Positions 1-9,020 are shown, counted from the first letter of the stretch. The stretch: DNA of 64,000 nt from an uncultured Flavobacteriaceae bacterium (GCA_905181615.1 CAJIYH010000002.1:310001-374000), one strand, 5' to 3'. The notes: generated from the sequence alone by a model not told the origin. Translations and numbers: made by a program.

Positions 1-304
1 CTTTTTTAATAAAATACTCAACAGCTTTTACATCGTGATTAGTAGTTTTTTCTATTGCTTTAATTTCGAGAGCGTCATCTGCCGTAAAATGTTGATAGAT
101 GGACCTTAATTCTTGGAAAAGAGAAGGGTTAAATGATTTTAGTTGTGGAAGTGGAAGTTCACATAATGCTATGAAATATTCTATTTCAACCCGAACTCTA
201 TATCGTATAAGTGCTTCTTCAGAAAAGAATGGAGAAAGGTTTTTAGTCTTTACTCTGTACCGACCGTCTATAGGTGATATTGCATTGAGTGTATTGAGTT
301 TCAT
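1..304 (-). CDS. purB: Adenylosuccinate lyase, N-terminal part (cut by window edge)
   Basis: Reading the minus strand from an ATG at 304 gives about 101 codons that run off the window. The protein starts MKLNTLNAISPIDGRY, continues through ALIRYRVRVEIEYFIALCEL and reaches KTTNHDVKAVEYF, the conserved N-terminal signature of adenylosuccinate lyase. The family cleaves SAICAR and adenylosuccinate in purine synthesis and is cytoplasmic. It lies 49 bases downstream of the remains of a decayed gene and probably belongs to the same minus-strand transcription unit. The C-terminal catalytic region lies outside the window. Confidence 0.93.
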   Translation of the reverse strand, partial: MKLNTLNAISPIDGRYRVKTKNLSPFFSEEALIRYRVRVEIEYFIALCELPLPQLKSFNPSLFQELRSIYQHFTADDALEIKAIEKTTNHDVKAVEYFIKK

Positions 305-353
305 AACTTCTTATTAGAATTGCAAAGATACGGTTCTTATGCCAAAATAGAAA

Positions 354-923
354 TCAAAATGGTAGGATTTGTCTAAGTGTTGCCTTAAATACAGGCGAAT
401 TTTTTGGAAGTTCCCACTCAATAAATGATTTTAATTCCTCTATAATCCATCCGTTATGATCTTTGAAATAGATTAGTGTTTTTTAGATTAAATACTTTTG
501 GTGCAACCTTTTTGGCTTCTTGGAGCTAATTAAAGCAACAGGCAACAATTATATCAATTTGAGTAGTACTCAGTTGGGCTCTGTTTTTTTGTTTTCAAAA
601 TAACAATAAAGTATTTTAGCAAAAGGTTTGCGCTTGATTTCGTGTTTTTGATTTCCAAGTGCATTTAAAAACGGGTAGATATATAGCTTTATTTCTATGA
701 CTTCATCTATTAAAACTAATTGTTCAAATACCCAGTAAGCGACTATGTTTTCTCGATCTTGTTTTTTTGAAAAAGCTAAATCAATAAGTTCTTGCTTTAG
801 CTCAGGATTTTTTTTTAATGAGGAACGTTCCTTTCTTTCTTCATTGGAAGCTGAATAAGACCTTAATGCTTCTTTAAGTAAAGAAGAGTTCTGTTTACAG
901 CTGTAGAATTTTAAACTCTTCAT
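354..923 (-). pseudogene. Decayed gene of the helical-repeat type often found next to purB
   Basis: The intact part (923 to 570, 117 codons) ends in an early TGA. Coding-like sequence continues beyond it in other frames. After a one-base shift near 578 it reads QLSTTQIDIIVACCFN, then meets an in-frame TAG near 521-523 where a Trp would fit, then LQEAKKVAPKVFNLKNT. A second shift near 470 leads to IYFKDHNGWIIEELKSF and ends ILPF-stop at 354. Joined, the pieces make a protein of roughly 190 residues. From memory this resembles an uncharacterised family beside purB in Flavobacteriia. Two frameshifts plus one nonsense change indicate real decay rather than one sequencing error. The N-terminus overlaps the upstream gene by 29 bases. 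Family assignment is from memory. Confidence 0.7.
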
Positions 924-1671
924 AACAACCGCTAATGGCTTCTAATATTTGAAGGTCATTTGCCTCTGAAATGAAGGCTTTAGAGTAGTTGCAGTTTCTC
1001 AGAATTTCTTCAAGGTTACCCCGATTTATTCCTAAGAGTTGAATCAATACCTCCCGATCAAATTTAGAGGCAAGTAAATTTTTAATTTCATCATCAGCAC
1101 GCATTTTTTTGAGCTTGCGCATTTGAGCTGGATTTTTGCCAAAAAGATTGTAAAGAAAATCTGTAGGATTAAAAAGAGCACCAACAGCTTTTGATATGGA
1201 AGATTTATTTCTGTTTCCAGCTTCATATCCACTACTGGGAAGCCCTTGAATGTTGTAGCGCCCAGCTGGATTTAAAGGAACATTTTTTACATCAATAGCC
1301 AAATATCCAGTTAATTGATAAGGTCTTATTACAACTTCTTCGAGTGCAAATGCTAAAACAGTTAGTTTGAATTTTGGATTTTCAAACTTCAACATGTCTT
1401 GAGTCACAGCTACTTTTAGTGATTTATATCCTAAATATGAGAAATAGAGGGTGTCTTTAGGTTTCGCTTCAATTTCAAAAACACCCTTATCATTTGAAAT
1501 GGATCCTACGATAGTGTTGAGGTTGAGTACGTGGACACTATTCATAGTGACCTGTGTAATTTCGTTTTCGATTGTTCCCCTGAGGACTTGTCTTTCAGGG
1601 TCTTGGGCTAAAGCCAGACTTGTGAATAACAGAAAAAAGGTCAGAAAACCATTAAATATCTTATAACTCAT
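895..1671 (-). CDS. Secreted protein with carboxypeptidase-like regulatory domain
   Basis: 258 residues. A signal peptide (about 1-22, ending SLALAQ) is followed by a domain at about 28-115 that resembles the carboxypeptidase-D regulatory-like beta sandwich (VLRGTIENE, then GVFEIEAKPKDTLYFSYLGY, then SLKVAV). This domain usually sits at the N-terminus of TonB receptors; here it stands alone with a helical, basic C-terminal part (about 150-258) of unknown role. Location is probably periplasm or outer membrane. Its 3' end overlaps the decayed gene at 354-923 by 29 bases, so these genes and purB probably share a transcript. Exact function is unknown. Confidence 0.8.
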   Translation of the reverse strand: MSYKIFNGFLTFFLLFTSLALAQDPERQVLRGTIENEITQVTMNSVHVLNLNTIVGSISNDKGVFEIEAKPKDTLYFSYLGYKSLKVAVTQDMLKFENPKFKLTVLAFALEEVVIRPYQLTGYLAIDVKNVPLNPAGRYNIQGLPSSGYEAGNRNKSSISKAVGALFNPTDFLYNLFGKNPAQMRKLKKMRADDEIKNLLASKFDREVLIQLLGINRGNLEEILRNCNYSKAFISEANDLQILEAISGCYEEFKILQL

Positions 1672-1744
1672 ATTGTAAAAGTATAAAGAAAAATATCGAA
1701 GCCCAGTAAATATCTTTTTTTGTTAATAAATTAACGAATGAAGT

Positions 1745-3619
1745 TTAGTTTCTTGATCTACGACCAAAGCCACCAGGCTTATTACTTTTAGCACCATAAG
1801 CTGGTTTTGATCCAGAATTTGATCTTCGAGGTGAGCTGCTAGATTGTTCTCTTTTTTTATCAGGATTGTTGTTAAAACCTCTTCTTTTACCGTGGTCATA
1901 TCCACCACCTCCCGAGCCTCCGGATGAATTCGATTTTTTATTGTAGCTACCACCACCAGATGAGCTTCCACCTTTATTAAAGTTTTTTCTTTTTCCACCG
2001 CCGCTTCTCCCTCTAGGAGCTTTCTCAGAAACCTCTACATTTATGAAGCGTCCGTTTAACTGGAAGTCAGTGAATTTTTCTAAAACTTTTTCTTGTAAAC
2101 TGTTGGGAGTGTTGAAAAAAGAAAAACTTTCCATTACATCAACATGAAAGATGTCGTCTGTGTCAATTTCTAAAGTTGATTTTAAAAAATCTTTAAGCGC
2201 CATCCAGTTATAATCATCACGTTCTCCAACATTGATAAAATATCTTGTTGTCTCTTTTTTGTTGTGTTTCGTTTTTTCTGATGGGTTGTCTTCAAACTTA
2301 CTATTAAGGTCTTTTGACTTTTTGTAGTAATTATGAAAACGAGCAAACTCTACAGAAACTAGACGTTGAATAAGCTCTTCTTTACTTAAGTCCTCTAATT
2401 CAGCCTCAACCTTTGGAAGGTAATTAAAGATGTCTTCGTTAACTGTTGTGTTTTTGATTTTTTGTGCTAAGGAATATAGTTGCGTTTCACAAATCTCGAT
2501 TCCAGTAGGAATCTTTTTCATTTCAATATTCAACTGAATTTTCTTTTCAATTGCACGAATTTTGCGAGACTCACTTTGCGTAACAATAATCATGGAAATC
2601 CCTTGATTTCCAGCACGACCAGTCCTACCACTTCTGTGGGTATAGGTTTCTATTTCATCAGGAAGTTGGTAATGAATTACGTGGGTAATGTTATCAACAT
2701 CAATGCCACGAGCAGCTACATCAGTTGCAACTAACATTTGAATCTGTTTGTTACGGAATGATTTCATTACTAAATCACGCTGATTTTGACTAAGATCACC
2801 ATGAAGTGCTCCGGCATTATATCCGTCTTCGATTAATTTTTCAGCTACACTTTGAGTATCTCTTTTAGTTCTACAAAAAACTACAGAGAAAATATCTGGA
2901 TGTGCATCAGCTAAGCGTCTTAATGCAGGGTAACGATCTCTTCCGCTTACCTTATAGTATTCGTGGCTAACATTTTTTGTTCCTGCATTTCGTGTACCTA
3001 CTGTAATTTCTTCTGGGTTATGCATGAATTTTTTTGCAATAACAGAAACTTCTTTAGGCATGGTTGCCGAAAACAACCAGGTATTTTTTTCGTCAGGAGT
3101 ATGAGATAAAATTTCAGTAATATCTTCAAAGAATCCCATGTTAAGCATTTCATCTGCTTCATCTAAAACACAGTATTCAATTTTAGATACATTTACCAGT
3201 CTTCTGCGAATCATATCCTGCATTCGTCCTGGAGTAGCAACTAAAATCTGAGCTCCTTTCTTAACAGCTCTAGCTTGATCGGTAATGCTTGCTCCACCAT
3301 AAATGGCAACAACATTAACTCCTTTTATGTGCTTAGAGTAGTTTTTTATTTCTTGGGTAATTTGTAAACACAGCTCTCTTGTAGGGGATAGAATAAGCCC
3401 TTGAGTCGTTTTGCTTTTTGGATCAATTTTTTGAAGCATTGGGAAACCAAATGCTGCCGTTTTTCCTGTTCCAGTTTGAGCCAAAGAAACGATATCTGTA
3501 TCTTTTTCAAGTAGGATTGGAATTGCTTTTTCTTGTACTTCAGAAGGGTGTTCAAACCCCATGTCTTCAATTGCCTTTAATAAGGCTTCGTTAAGACCAA
3601 GTTCTTGGAATGTTTTCAT
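1745..3619 (-). CDS. deaD: DEAD-box ATP-dependent RNA helicase (DeaD/CsdA type)
   Basis: 624 residues. Helicase motifs appear in order: Q-motif region (residues 5-30), AQTGTGKT (about 47), PTRELC, TPGR, the DEAD box in VLDEADEML (about 150), SAT, ARGIDV and HRSGRTGRAG. Residues about 460-540 match a DbpA-type RNA-binding domain (RYFINVGERDDYNW ... LNGRFINVEVSEKAPRG). The tail (about 540-624) is rich in Gly, Ser, Arg and Asn, the usual flexible RNA-binding tail. The family unwinds structured RNA in ribosome assembly and cold adaptation. The ATG at 3619 is required because MKTFQELGL begins the Q motif. A -7 box lies only five bases upstream. Whether it is DeaD or another paralogue cannot be decided from sequence alone. 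Confidence 0.93.
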   Translation of the reverse strand: MKTFQELGLNEALLKAIEDMGFEHPSEVQEKAIPILLEKDTDIVSLAQTGTGKTAAFGFPMLQKIDPKSKTTQGLILSPTRELCLQITQEIKNYSKHIKGVNVVAIYGGASITDQARAVKKGAQILVATPGRMQDMIRRRLVNVSKIEYCVLDEADEMLNMGFFEDITEILSHTPDEKNTWLFSATMPKEVSVIAKKFMHNPEEITVGTRNAGTKNVSHEYYKVSGRDRYPALRRLADAHPDIFSVVFCRTKRDTQSVAEKLIEDGYNAGALHGDLSQNQRDLVMKSFRNKQIQMLVATDVAARGIDVDNITHVIHYQLPDEIETYTHRSGRTGRAGNQGISMIIVTQSESRKIRAIEKKIQLNIEMKKIPTGIEICETQLYSLAQKIKNTTVNEDIFNYLPKVEAELEDLSKEELIQRLVSVEFARFHNYYKKSKDLNSKFEDNPSEKTKHNKKETTRYFINVGERDDYNWMALKDFLKSTLEIDTDDIFHVDVMESFSFFNTPNSLQEKVLEKFTDFQLNGRFINVEVSEKAPRGRSGGGKRKNFNKGGSSSGGGSYNKKSNSSGGSGGGGYDHGKRRGFNNNPDKKREQSSSSPRRSNSGSKPAYGAKSNKPGGFGRRSRN

Positions 3620-3624
3620 TGGTG

Positions 3625-3632
3625 CAAAGGTA
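3625..3632 (-). promoter_or_regulatory. Bacteroidota -7 box (TACCTTTG) of the helicase gene
   Basis: On the minus strand TACCTTTG matches the Bacteroidota -7 consensus TAnnTTTG exactly and is separated from the helicase ATG by only CACCA. A TTG for the -33 element lies about 24 bases upstream, slightly beyond the usual 19-21. If used, transcription would begin at or within a base or two of the start codon. Confidence 0.45.
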
Positions 3633-3680
3633 CTGCTAATAATTGAGTTAATGTTTCAATAAGCCTTTTAAATAATAAGC

Positions 3681-4259
3681 TTAAATAGCTGAATTTAAGT
3701 CTTTTATGAAAAAAATAAATGCTTTTGCTCTATGGCTTATTGTGTTCTTGACCTTTTTTTCTAATTCCGCAAATGTTTTTGAGTGACCTGTAGGTACGAA
3801 AATAGGATCATATCCAAAGCCTCCTTCACCTCTTTTTTCGTCTATTAAAGTTCCTCTAATAATCCCTTCAAAAAGGGATCTTTTGCCTTTTATATCAGCA
3901 GCGATTATTGTTCTAAATTGGCCACTTTTATTTTCTTTATCCTTTAGGTTTTTCCATACCTTTTTGATGTTATTATCATTGTTTTTATCTTCCCCAGCAT
4001 AACGAGCAGAATATACTCCTGGCGCTCCGTTTAAGGAGTCAATTTCAAGACCAGAATCGTCAGAAAAGCAATCATAGCCATAATGGTCTTTAACATAAGT
4101 AACCTTTATCCTTGCATTTTCTTCTAATGTAGCGCCTGTTTCTTCGATTTCTTCAGTACAATTTATGTCGCTTAAGCTTAAGATTTCTATCCCCTCTGGA
4201 ACCATTTCTTTAACTTCTTTAAGTTTATTTAAGTTATGCGTTGCAAATACAAGTTTCAT
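3681..4259 (-). CDS. rdgB: RdgB/HAM1-type non-canonical purine NTP pyrophosphatase
   Basis: 192 residues from the ATG at 4259. The open frame extends upstream, but the family always begins close to the substrate-binding motif, here MKLVFATHNLNKLKEV. Other family motifs are DDSGLEIDSLNGAPGVYSAR (about residue 68), GEGGFGYDPIFVP and ISHRAKA near the C-terminus. The enzyme hydrolyses dITP, dXTP and related nucleotides to monophosphates and so cleans the nucleotide pool in the cytoplasm. It follows rlmH by 10 bases and is probably co-transcribed with it. Length is normal for the family. Confidence 0.95.
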   Translation of the reverse strand: MKLVFATHNLNKLKEVKEMVPEGIEILSLSDINCTEEIEETGATLEENARIKVTYVKDHYGYDCFSDDSGLEIDSLNGAPGVYSARYAGEDKNNDNNIKKVWKNLKDKENKSGQFRTIIAADIKGKRSLFEGIIRGTLIDEKRGEGGFGYDPIFVPTGHSKTFAELEKKVKNTISHRAKAFIFFIKDLNSAI

Positions 4260-4269
4260 ATAGTTTTTT

Positions 4270-4743
4270 TTAACGGTGGTGGTAAGGTTCGTTTTTGAGA
4301 ATTGTGTTGGCTCTATACAGTTGTTCAACAAAAAAAAGACGAATCATTTGATGGGAAAAAGTCATTTGAGAAAGTGAAATCTTTGCTTTGTATTTTTGTT
4401 GTAACGTTTTTGAAAACCCATAAGGCCCGCCTATTATAAAAATCAAACGCTTACATCCTGAGCTCATTTTTTTGTTTAAGTATTCTGAAAACCCTACGGA
4501 TGAAAATTCTTTTCCATTTTCATCTAAAAAAACAACAACATCTGAAATCCGGATTTGATTTTCGATCAATTCTCCTTCTTTAGTTTTTTGTTGTTCCTTC
4601 GAAAGGTTTTTAGCATCTTTAATATCAGGAATTACAAGAAGTGTAAATTTTATATAATGTTTTAATCGGTTTTCGTAATTTGAAATTAGCTTTTGAAGAT
4701 TAGGATCATCTGTTTTTCCAATGCAAATCAATTGTATTTCCAT
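4270..4743 (-). CDS. rlmH: 23S rRNA pseudouridine-1915 N3-methyltransferase
   Basis: 157 residues, the normal RlmH length. It starts MEIQLICIGK and has the SPOUT-fold SAM-binding segment FIIGGPYGF (about residue 104). It ends with the conserved series LSLSQMTFSHQMIR, EQLYRA and EPYHHR. RlmH methylates pseudouridine 1915 in helix 69 of 23S rRNA within the assembled ribosome. It is first of a two-gene minus-strand unit with rdgB, and divergent from the YihY gene. A TAnnTTTG box sits four bases before the start codon. Confidence 0.97.
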   Translation of the reverse strand: MEIQLICIGKTDDPNLQKLISNYENRLKHYIKFTLLVIPDIKDAKNLSKEQQKTKEGELIENQIRISDVVVFLDENGKEFSSVGFSEYLNKKMSSGCKRLIFIIGGPYGFSKTLQQKYKAKISLSQMTFSHQMIRLFFVEQLYRANTILKNEPYHHR

Positions 4744-4747
4744 GGGA

Positions 4748-4755
4748 CAAAATTA
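4748..4755 (-). promoter_or_regulatory. -7 box (TAATTTTG) before rlmH
   Basis: On the minus strand TAATTTTG fits TAnnTTTG and is followed by TCCC and then the rlmH ATG. No good TTTG is found 19-21 bases upstream, so the call rests on one element. If real, the rlmH transcript would have almost no leader. Confidence 0.35.
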
Positions 4756-4847
4756 CAAAACTTCTTTCACTATTGATTTATATAGGATTAAAACACCTTT
4801 CTTTTTAAAAATATCCTCTAACTTATAAGAAGTTGATTGGGTATTAG

Positions 4848-4855
4848 TATTTTTG
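4848..4855 (+). promoter_or_regulatory. -7 box (TATTTTTG) before the YihY gene
   Basis: TATTTTTG matches TAnnTTTG and lies 15 bases before the ATG at 4871. An in-frame TTG at 4853 lies inside this box, which argues for the ATG at 4871 as the true start. No clear -33 TTTG was found at the usual distance. Confidence 0.4.
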
Positions 4856-4870
4856 GTAAACCTTATTGTT

Positions 4871-5800
4871 ATGAAAGAAAAACTAAAAAAAATTCCTGTA
4901 TTAGGTCAATTGATTAAAGCATTGGAGTTAATTAAACTTCCAGGGGCAAATAGTTTTTCTTTTTATGATCTGGTTGAAATGTATTTGGTAGGTCTTGTTC
5001 GAGGAGCTTTTACGGCTCGTGCCGGGAGTGTTTCATTTAGTTTTTTTATGGCTTTATTCCCATTTTTACTCTTTGTTTTGAATTTACTTCCATTCATACC
5101 AATTCAAAATTTTGATGGTGTTTTACTTGAGTTTATTGAAGCTTTACTTCCTCAAGAAACTCATGCTTTCTTTACAACTATTTTTCAAGACATTCAGAGT
5201 AAACCCAGAGGGGGATTACTTTCGTCGGTTTTTATTTTATCAATTTTTTTAACTGCAAACGGAGTTAGTTCCATCTTTGCTAGTTTTGAGGAGTCTTATC
5301 ATATTAATCTTACAAGAAATTTTTTCAAACAATACTTTATTGCCGTTGGAGTAAGTGTTCTTCTAGCATTTCTATTGCTTCTAGCAGTTGCTGTTTTTAT
5401 ATTTTTTGAAATTTATTTTTTGAAAAAGCTTCCGGATTTTGTGCCTAATACCATTAACTGGATCCGAATAGGACAGCTCTTCTTTTTTGTAATTTTGGCT
5501 TATTTTTCAATTTCAACTTTATATTTTTTCGGGACGGTTGAAGGAAGAATTTCTCGCTTTTTCTCTCCAGGTGCATTTATGACTACTTTATTGTTAATTT
5601 CAAGTACTTATCTGTTTGGAATATATGTCGATCGATTTTCAACATATAATCAGCTTTATGGATCAATAGGGGCTTTGTTATTGTTTATGCTATACACTTG
5701 GATTAATTCTATTTTACTATTATTGGGATTTGAGCTCAATGCGACACTAAATAAGTTAAACAAGAAATCTAAAGTCAATATATCAGACGAAAAAAGTTAA
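4871..5800 (+). CDS. YihY/BrkB-family inner-membrane protein
   Basis: 309 residues from ATG 4871 (MKEKLKKIPVLGQL). It has about six hydrophobic segments. The family's N-terminal signature ARAGSVSFSFFMALFPFLLF lies at about residues 55-75, and the C-terminal region LYGSIGALLLFMLYTWINSILLLLGFE is the typical end of YihY/UPF0761 proteins. It is an inner-membrane protein whose transport role is not established for the family; it is not a proven ribonuclease despite old names. The gene precedes priA by three bases and is probably co-transcribed with it. Confidence 0.9.
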   Translation: MKEKLKKIPVLGQLIKALELIKLPGANSFSFYDLVEMYLVGLVRGAFTARAGSVSFSFFMALFPFLLFVLNLLPFIPIQNFDGVLLEFIEALLPQETHAFFTTIFQDIQSKPRGGLLSSVFILSIFLTANGVSSIFASFEESYHINLTRNFFKQYFIAVGVSVLLAFLLLLAVAVFIFFEIYFLKKLPDFVPNTINWIRIGQLFFFVILAYFSISTLYFFGTVEGRISRFFSPGAFMTTLLLISSTYLFGIYVDRFSTYNQLYGSIGALLLFMLYTWINSILLLLGFELNATLNKLNKKSKVNISDEKS

Positions 5801-5803
5801 ATT

Positions 5804-8254
5804 ATGCACTTTTTTATTGATGTATTACTTCCATTACCCTTGCCTAAGCCATTTACATATTGGGTTACTGAAGAGGAGTATAATTTTTTAACTCCTGGGT
5901 TTCGCGTGGGCGTTCCTTTTGGAAAAAGCAAAATGTATACAGGAATTGTATATGCTAAACACCAAGTTGCTCCACAAACTTACGAACCTAAGACTATTGA
6001 AGTTATTTTAGATGACCACCCTATTGTAACTAATGAACAGATTCGGCTTTGGGAATGGATGTCAGCTTATTATTTATGTTCTATGGGATCTGTTCTCAGA
6101 GCTGCGCTTCCTTCTGCTTTGCTTTTAACAAGTGAAACTTTAATTCGTAAAAATAATGAAGTTGAAGTTAAGGAAGATCATCTTTCTGATGATGAATATC
6201 TTATTTATGAGGCACTTGACAAGAAAACACTAACTGTTGATGAAATCAGAAAGATTGTTGAGCGCAAGCACATTTTTCCTCTGATACAGTCTTTGCTTGA
6301 AAAAGATCTTATCCAATCGTATCAAGAATTAAAAGAAAAATTTAAGCCTAAGCGTGTACGATATGTTCAAATAGTAGAAGCATATAGGGCAGAGCAAAAA
6401 TTAGAACAATTATTTGAGGTGCTTAATAAAGCACCAAAACAAAGTGCATTATTGCTTGGGATATATAGCATAGAGCCCAGGCTTGAACAATGGACAAAGG
6501 CAAGTTTACTGCTGAAACAAACAGGCTCTACGAGTGCTGCACTCAAAACACTCCTCGATAAAGGATATGTATCAGAATCTTTTTTTGAAGAAGATCGAAT
6601 TCCCTATGTGCCATCTACTTTTAAGAGTGAAATTAAATTATCACTAAAGCAAAAGGAAGCTTTTGATTCTTTGGAAAAGCAATTTAAAAATCAAGATGTA
6701 GTGCTTTTAGAGGGGGTAACTTCTTCTGGAAAAACAGAAGTTTATTTTGATTTAATGGAGCAAGTTTTAGCAAAAAACAAGCAAGTATTGTATTTGCTTC
6801 CTGAAATCTCTTTGACTTCTCAAATGATTCATCGTTTGCAAGATAGATTTGGTTCTAAGGTTGTTGTTTATCACTCAAAATTTTCAATACATGAACGGGT
6901 AGAAGTCTGGAATAACATCATCAAAAAACAAGAGAAAGCTCAGATCGTTTTAGGGGCCCGCTCATCGGTTTTTCTGCCCTTCAGAGACTTGGGGTTGATT
7001 ATTGTTGACGAAGAGCATGAGAGCTCCTTTAAACAGTTTGATCCTGCTCCACGATATCATGCTCGGGATACGGCTATTGTTTTAGGAAAAATCCAAGGGG
7101 CAAAGGTTATGTTAGGATCGGCAACTCCTTCCATCGAGACCCGTTTTAATGTAGAACGAAAAAAATATGGCTACGCACAACTCAAAGCTAGATTCGGGGG
7201 TATTTTAATGCCAAGAATTGAGTGTATAGATCTTAAAGAAGCGCACCGTAAAAAGGAAATGACTGGCTTTTTTTCAAAAGAATTAATAACTGCAATTAAG
7301 TCTGTTTTGGAAAATAATAAGCAAGTTATCTTATTTCAAAACAGGAGAGGTTATGCACCAGTAATGGAATGTTTCACTTGCGGTCACATTCCTCAGTGTA
7401 CAAATTGTGATGTTACATTAACCTATCATCAATACAACCAACAACTTCGATGTCATTATTGTGGGTACCACATTGCAAAGCCAATTTCTTGTAGTGCTTG
7501 CGGTAGTAATTCTTTGAATGTAAAGGGAATGGGAACTCAGCAAATAGAAGAGCAAGTAAACGAATTGTTTCCTGAATACCAGGTTGCTAGAATGGATTGG
7601 GACAGTACACGAGGGAAGCGATCTTTTGATAACATTATCGATTCATTTACTCAAGGGAAAGTTCAGATTTTGGTTGGAACTCAAATGCTAACCAAAGGAT
7701 TGGATTTTAAAAAGGTAGCTTTGGTTGGTGTTTTAAATGCCGATCCCCTATTAAATTTTCCTGAATTTAGAGCTCATGAACGCAGTTTTCAAATGCTTTC
7801 TCAAGTAGCAGGGAGATCAGGACGTTTTAAAGAACAAGGGCAAGTTTTAATTCAGTCTTATACTCCTGAACACCCTGTTTTACTTCAGGTAATTAATAAC
7901 GACTATGAAAAACTCTTTTCTACGCAACTTCGGGAACGAAAAGAGTATCAATATCCACCGTTCTTTAGACTCATAAGAATTACTCTTAAATCTAAAGATT
8001 ATCACCAAGTAGATCAAGCATCTCAATGGCTTGTAAACGCATTGAATTTAAGCCTACAAGGATCTGTACTAGGCCCTGTAGATCCAACAATAGCTCGTGT
8101 TCGTAATCTGTATCACAAACAATTACTTATTAAGTTTCTTGACAATGCTAGTCGTAATAAAATAAAAGAAATAGTTGTTTCGTCCTTAAAAAGCTTTGAA
8201 GCAATTGGAGCTTATAGGAGCATTCGAGTCTCTATAGATGTTGATCCTCAATAG
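5804..8254 (+). CDS. priA: Primosomal protein N' (replication restart helicase PriA)
   Basis: 816 residues, normal for Bacteroidota PriA. The N-terminal DNA-binding region starts MHFFIDVLLPLPLPKPFTYWV. Helicase motifs include Walker A in LEGVTSSGKTEVYFDL (about 302), DEEH in IIVDEEHESSF, GSATPS, and motif VI in SQVAGRSGRF. Eight zinc-ligand cysteines lie at about residues 525-568 as CFTCGHIPQCTNC and CHYCG ... CSACGS. The protein recognises collapsed replication forks and reloads the replicative helicase. It follows YihY by three bases. Its stop codon overlaps the end of the convergent LytTR gene by seven bases. Confidence 0.97.
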   Translation: MHFFIDVLLPLPLPKPFTYWVTEEEYNFLTPGFRVGVPFGKSKMYTGIVYAKHQVAPQTYEPKTIEVILDDHPIVTNEQIRLWEWMSAYYLCSMGSVLRAALPSALLLTSETLIRKNNEVEVKEDHLSDDEYLIYEALDKKTLTVDEIRKIVERKHIFPLIQSLLEKDLIQSYQELKEKFKPKRVRYVQIVEAYRAEQKLEQLFEVLNKAPKQSALLLGIYSIEPRLEQWTKASLLLKQTGSTSAALKTLLDKGYVSESFFEEDRIPYVPSTFKSEIKLSLKQKEAFDSLEKQFKNQDVVLLEGVTSSGKTEVYFDLMEQVLAKNKQVLYLLPEISLTSQMIHRLQDRFGSKVVVYHSKFSIHERVEVWNNIIKKQEKAQIVLGARSSVFLPFRDLGLIIVDEEHESSFKQFDPAPRYHARDTAIVLGKIQGAKVMLGSATPSIETRFNVERKKYGYAQLKARFGGILMPRIECIDLKEAHRKKEMTGFFSKELITAIKSVLENNKQVILFQNRRGYAPVMECFTCGHIPQCTNCDVTLTYHQYNQQLRCHYCGYHIAKPISCSACGSNSLNVKGMGTQQIEEQVNELFPEYQVARMDWDSTRGKRSFDNIIDSFTQGKVQILVGTQMLTKGLDFKKVALVGVLNADPLLNFPEFRAHERSFQMLSQVAGRSGRFKEQGQVLIQSYTPEHPVLLQVINNDYEKLFSTQLRERKEYQYPPFFRLIRITLKSKDYHQVDQASQWLVNALNLSLQGSVLGPVDPTIARVRNLYHKQLLIKFLDNASRNKIKEIVVSSLKSFEAIGAYRSIRVSIDVDPQ

Positions 8255-8946
8255 CGGCTTGACCAAAATTCCCTAAAGACTTTTCGTTTAGAACGACTTA
8301 AAGGAATTGATTTGTTATTTAGGAAAATGGTGTTTTGTGAAAAATTAGCAACTTCTTCAGTGTTTATAATATAAGATTTGTGGCATCTAAAAAAATAATT
8401 ATCAGGAATACGCTCTTGAATTCCTTTCATAGAAGACAATACAATGTATTTTTTTTGAGGCGTAACTATTTTAATATAATCACCCATAGCTTCAATCCAT
8501 TGAATCGATGAAAGGGATATTTTTTCTATTTTAAGATTGCATTTTACTTCTAAGTTTTTTTTGAGTTCTTGAGTAATGGGTTTTGAAGCTATTTCATTAT
8601 CTTTAATCCGATCAATGGTTACTTCAAAACGATTAAGGGTAAAAGGTTTCTGTAAGAAATCTAAGACACCTAACTCGAATCCTTTTACAGCATGTTTAGA
8701 TTTTTTGGAAGTGAAAATAACTTTATTTTGTATTCCGTTTTGTTCAATGAAGTTGAAAATTCTATCTTCATTTTCTGAGGGATCCATAATCATTAAATCG
8801 GTACTTTCGCGTTGAAGAAAACTCTTTAAGTCATTGAAATTAGAAAACTCATTCAAAAGGGTTAATTCAGGAATTTCTTTTAAACGTTGTTTAACCTGGA
8901 GCCGTGCAACATCGTTGGGATCTAGAAGTAGGTAATTCAGTTTCAT
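8248..8946 (-). CDS. LytTR-type response regulator with a degenerate receiver domain
   Basis: 232 residues. Residues 1-120 look like a receiver domain: MKLNYLLLDPND at the start, a central Asp in LMIMDPSENED (about 54), VIFTSK and the conserved Lys in FLQKPF. The usual acidic pair near the start is reduced to a single Asp, and the loop after the phospho-acceptor lacks the usual MP-G motif. Residues about 130-232 form a LytTR DNA-binding domain (SSIQWIEAMGDYIKIVT, FRCHKSYIINTEEV). It probably regulates transcription, partnered with a histidine kinase outside this window. It converges on priA. A TAACTTTG box at 8963-8970 on the minus strand may be its promoter. Confidence 0.88.
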   Translation of the reverse strand: MKLNYLLLDPNDVARLQVKQRLKEIPELTLLNEFSNFNDLKSFLQRESTDLMIMDPSENEDRIFNFIEQNGIQNKVIFTSKKSKHAVKGFELGVLDFLQKPFTLNRFEVTIDRIKDNEIASKPITQELKKNLEVKCNLKIEKISLSSIQWIEAMGDYIKIVTPQKKYIVLSSMKGIQERIPDNYFFRCHKSYIINTEEVANFSQNTIFLNNKSIPLSRSKRKVFREFWSSRY

Positions 8947-9020
8947 GGAGGTAATTCTATCTCAAAGTTAAAATAAATTAATTGATATTACTTTATGAGT
9001 GTAAAAAAGACTGATAAATG

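Noticed and set aside
99-317. 72-codon plus-strand frame at the window start
   Set aside because: It is antisense to purB, whose protein motifs are clear on the minus strand.
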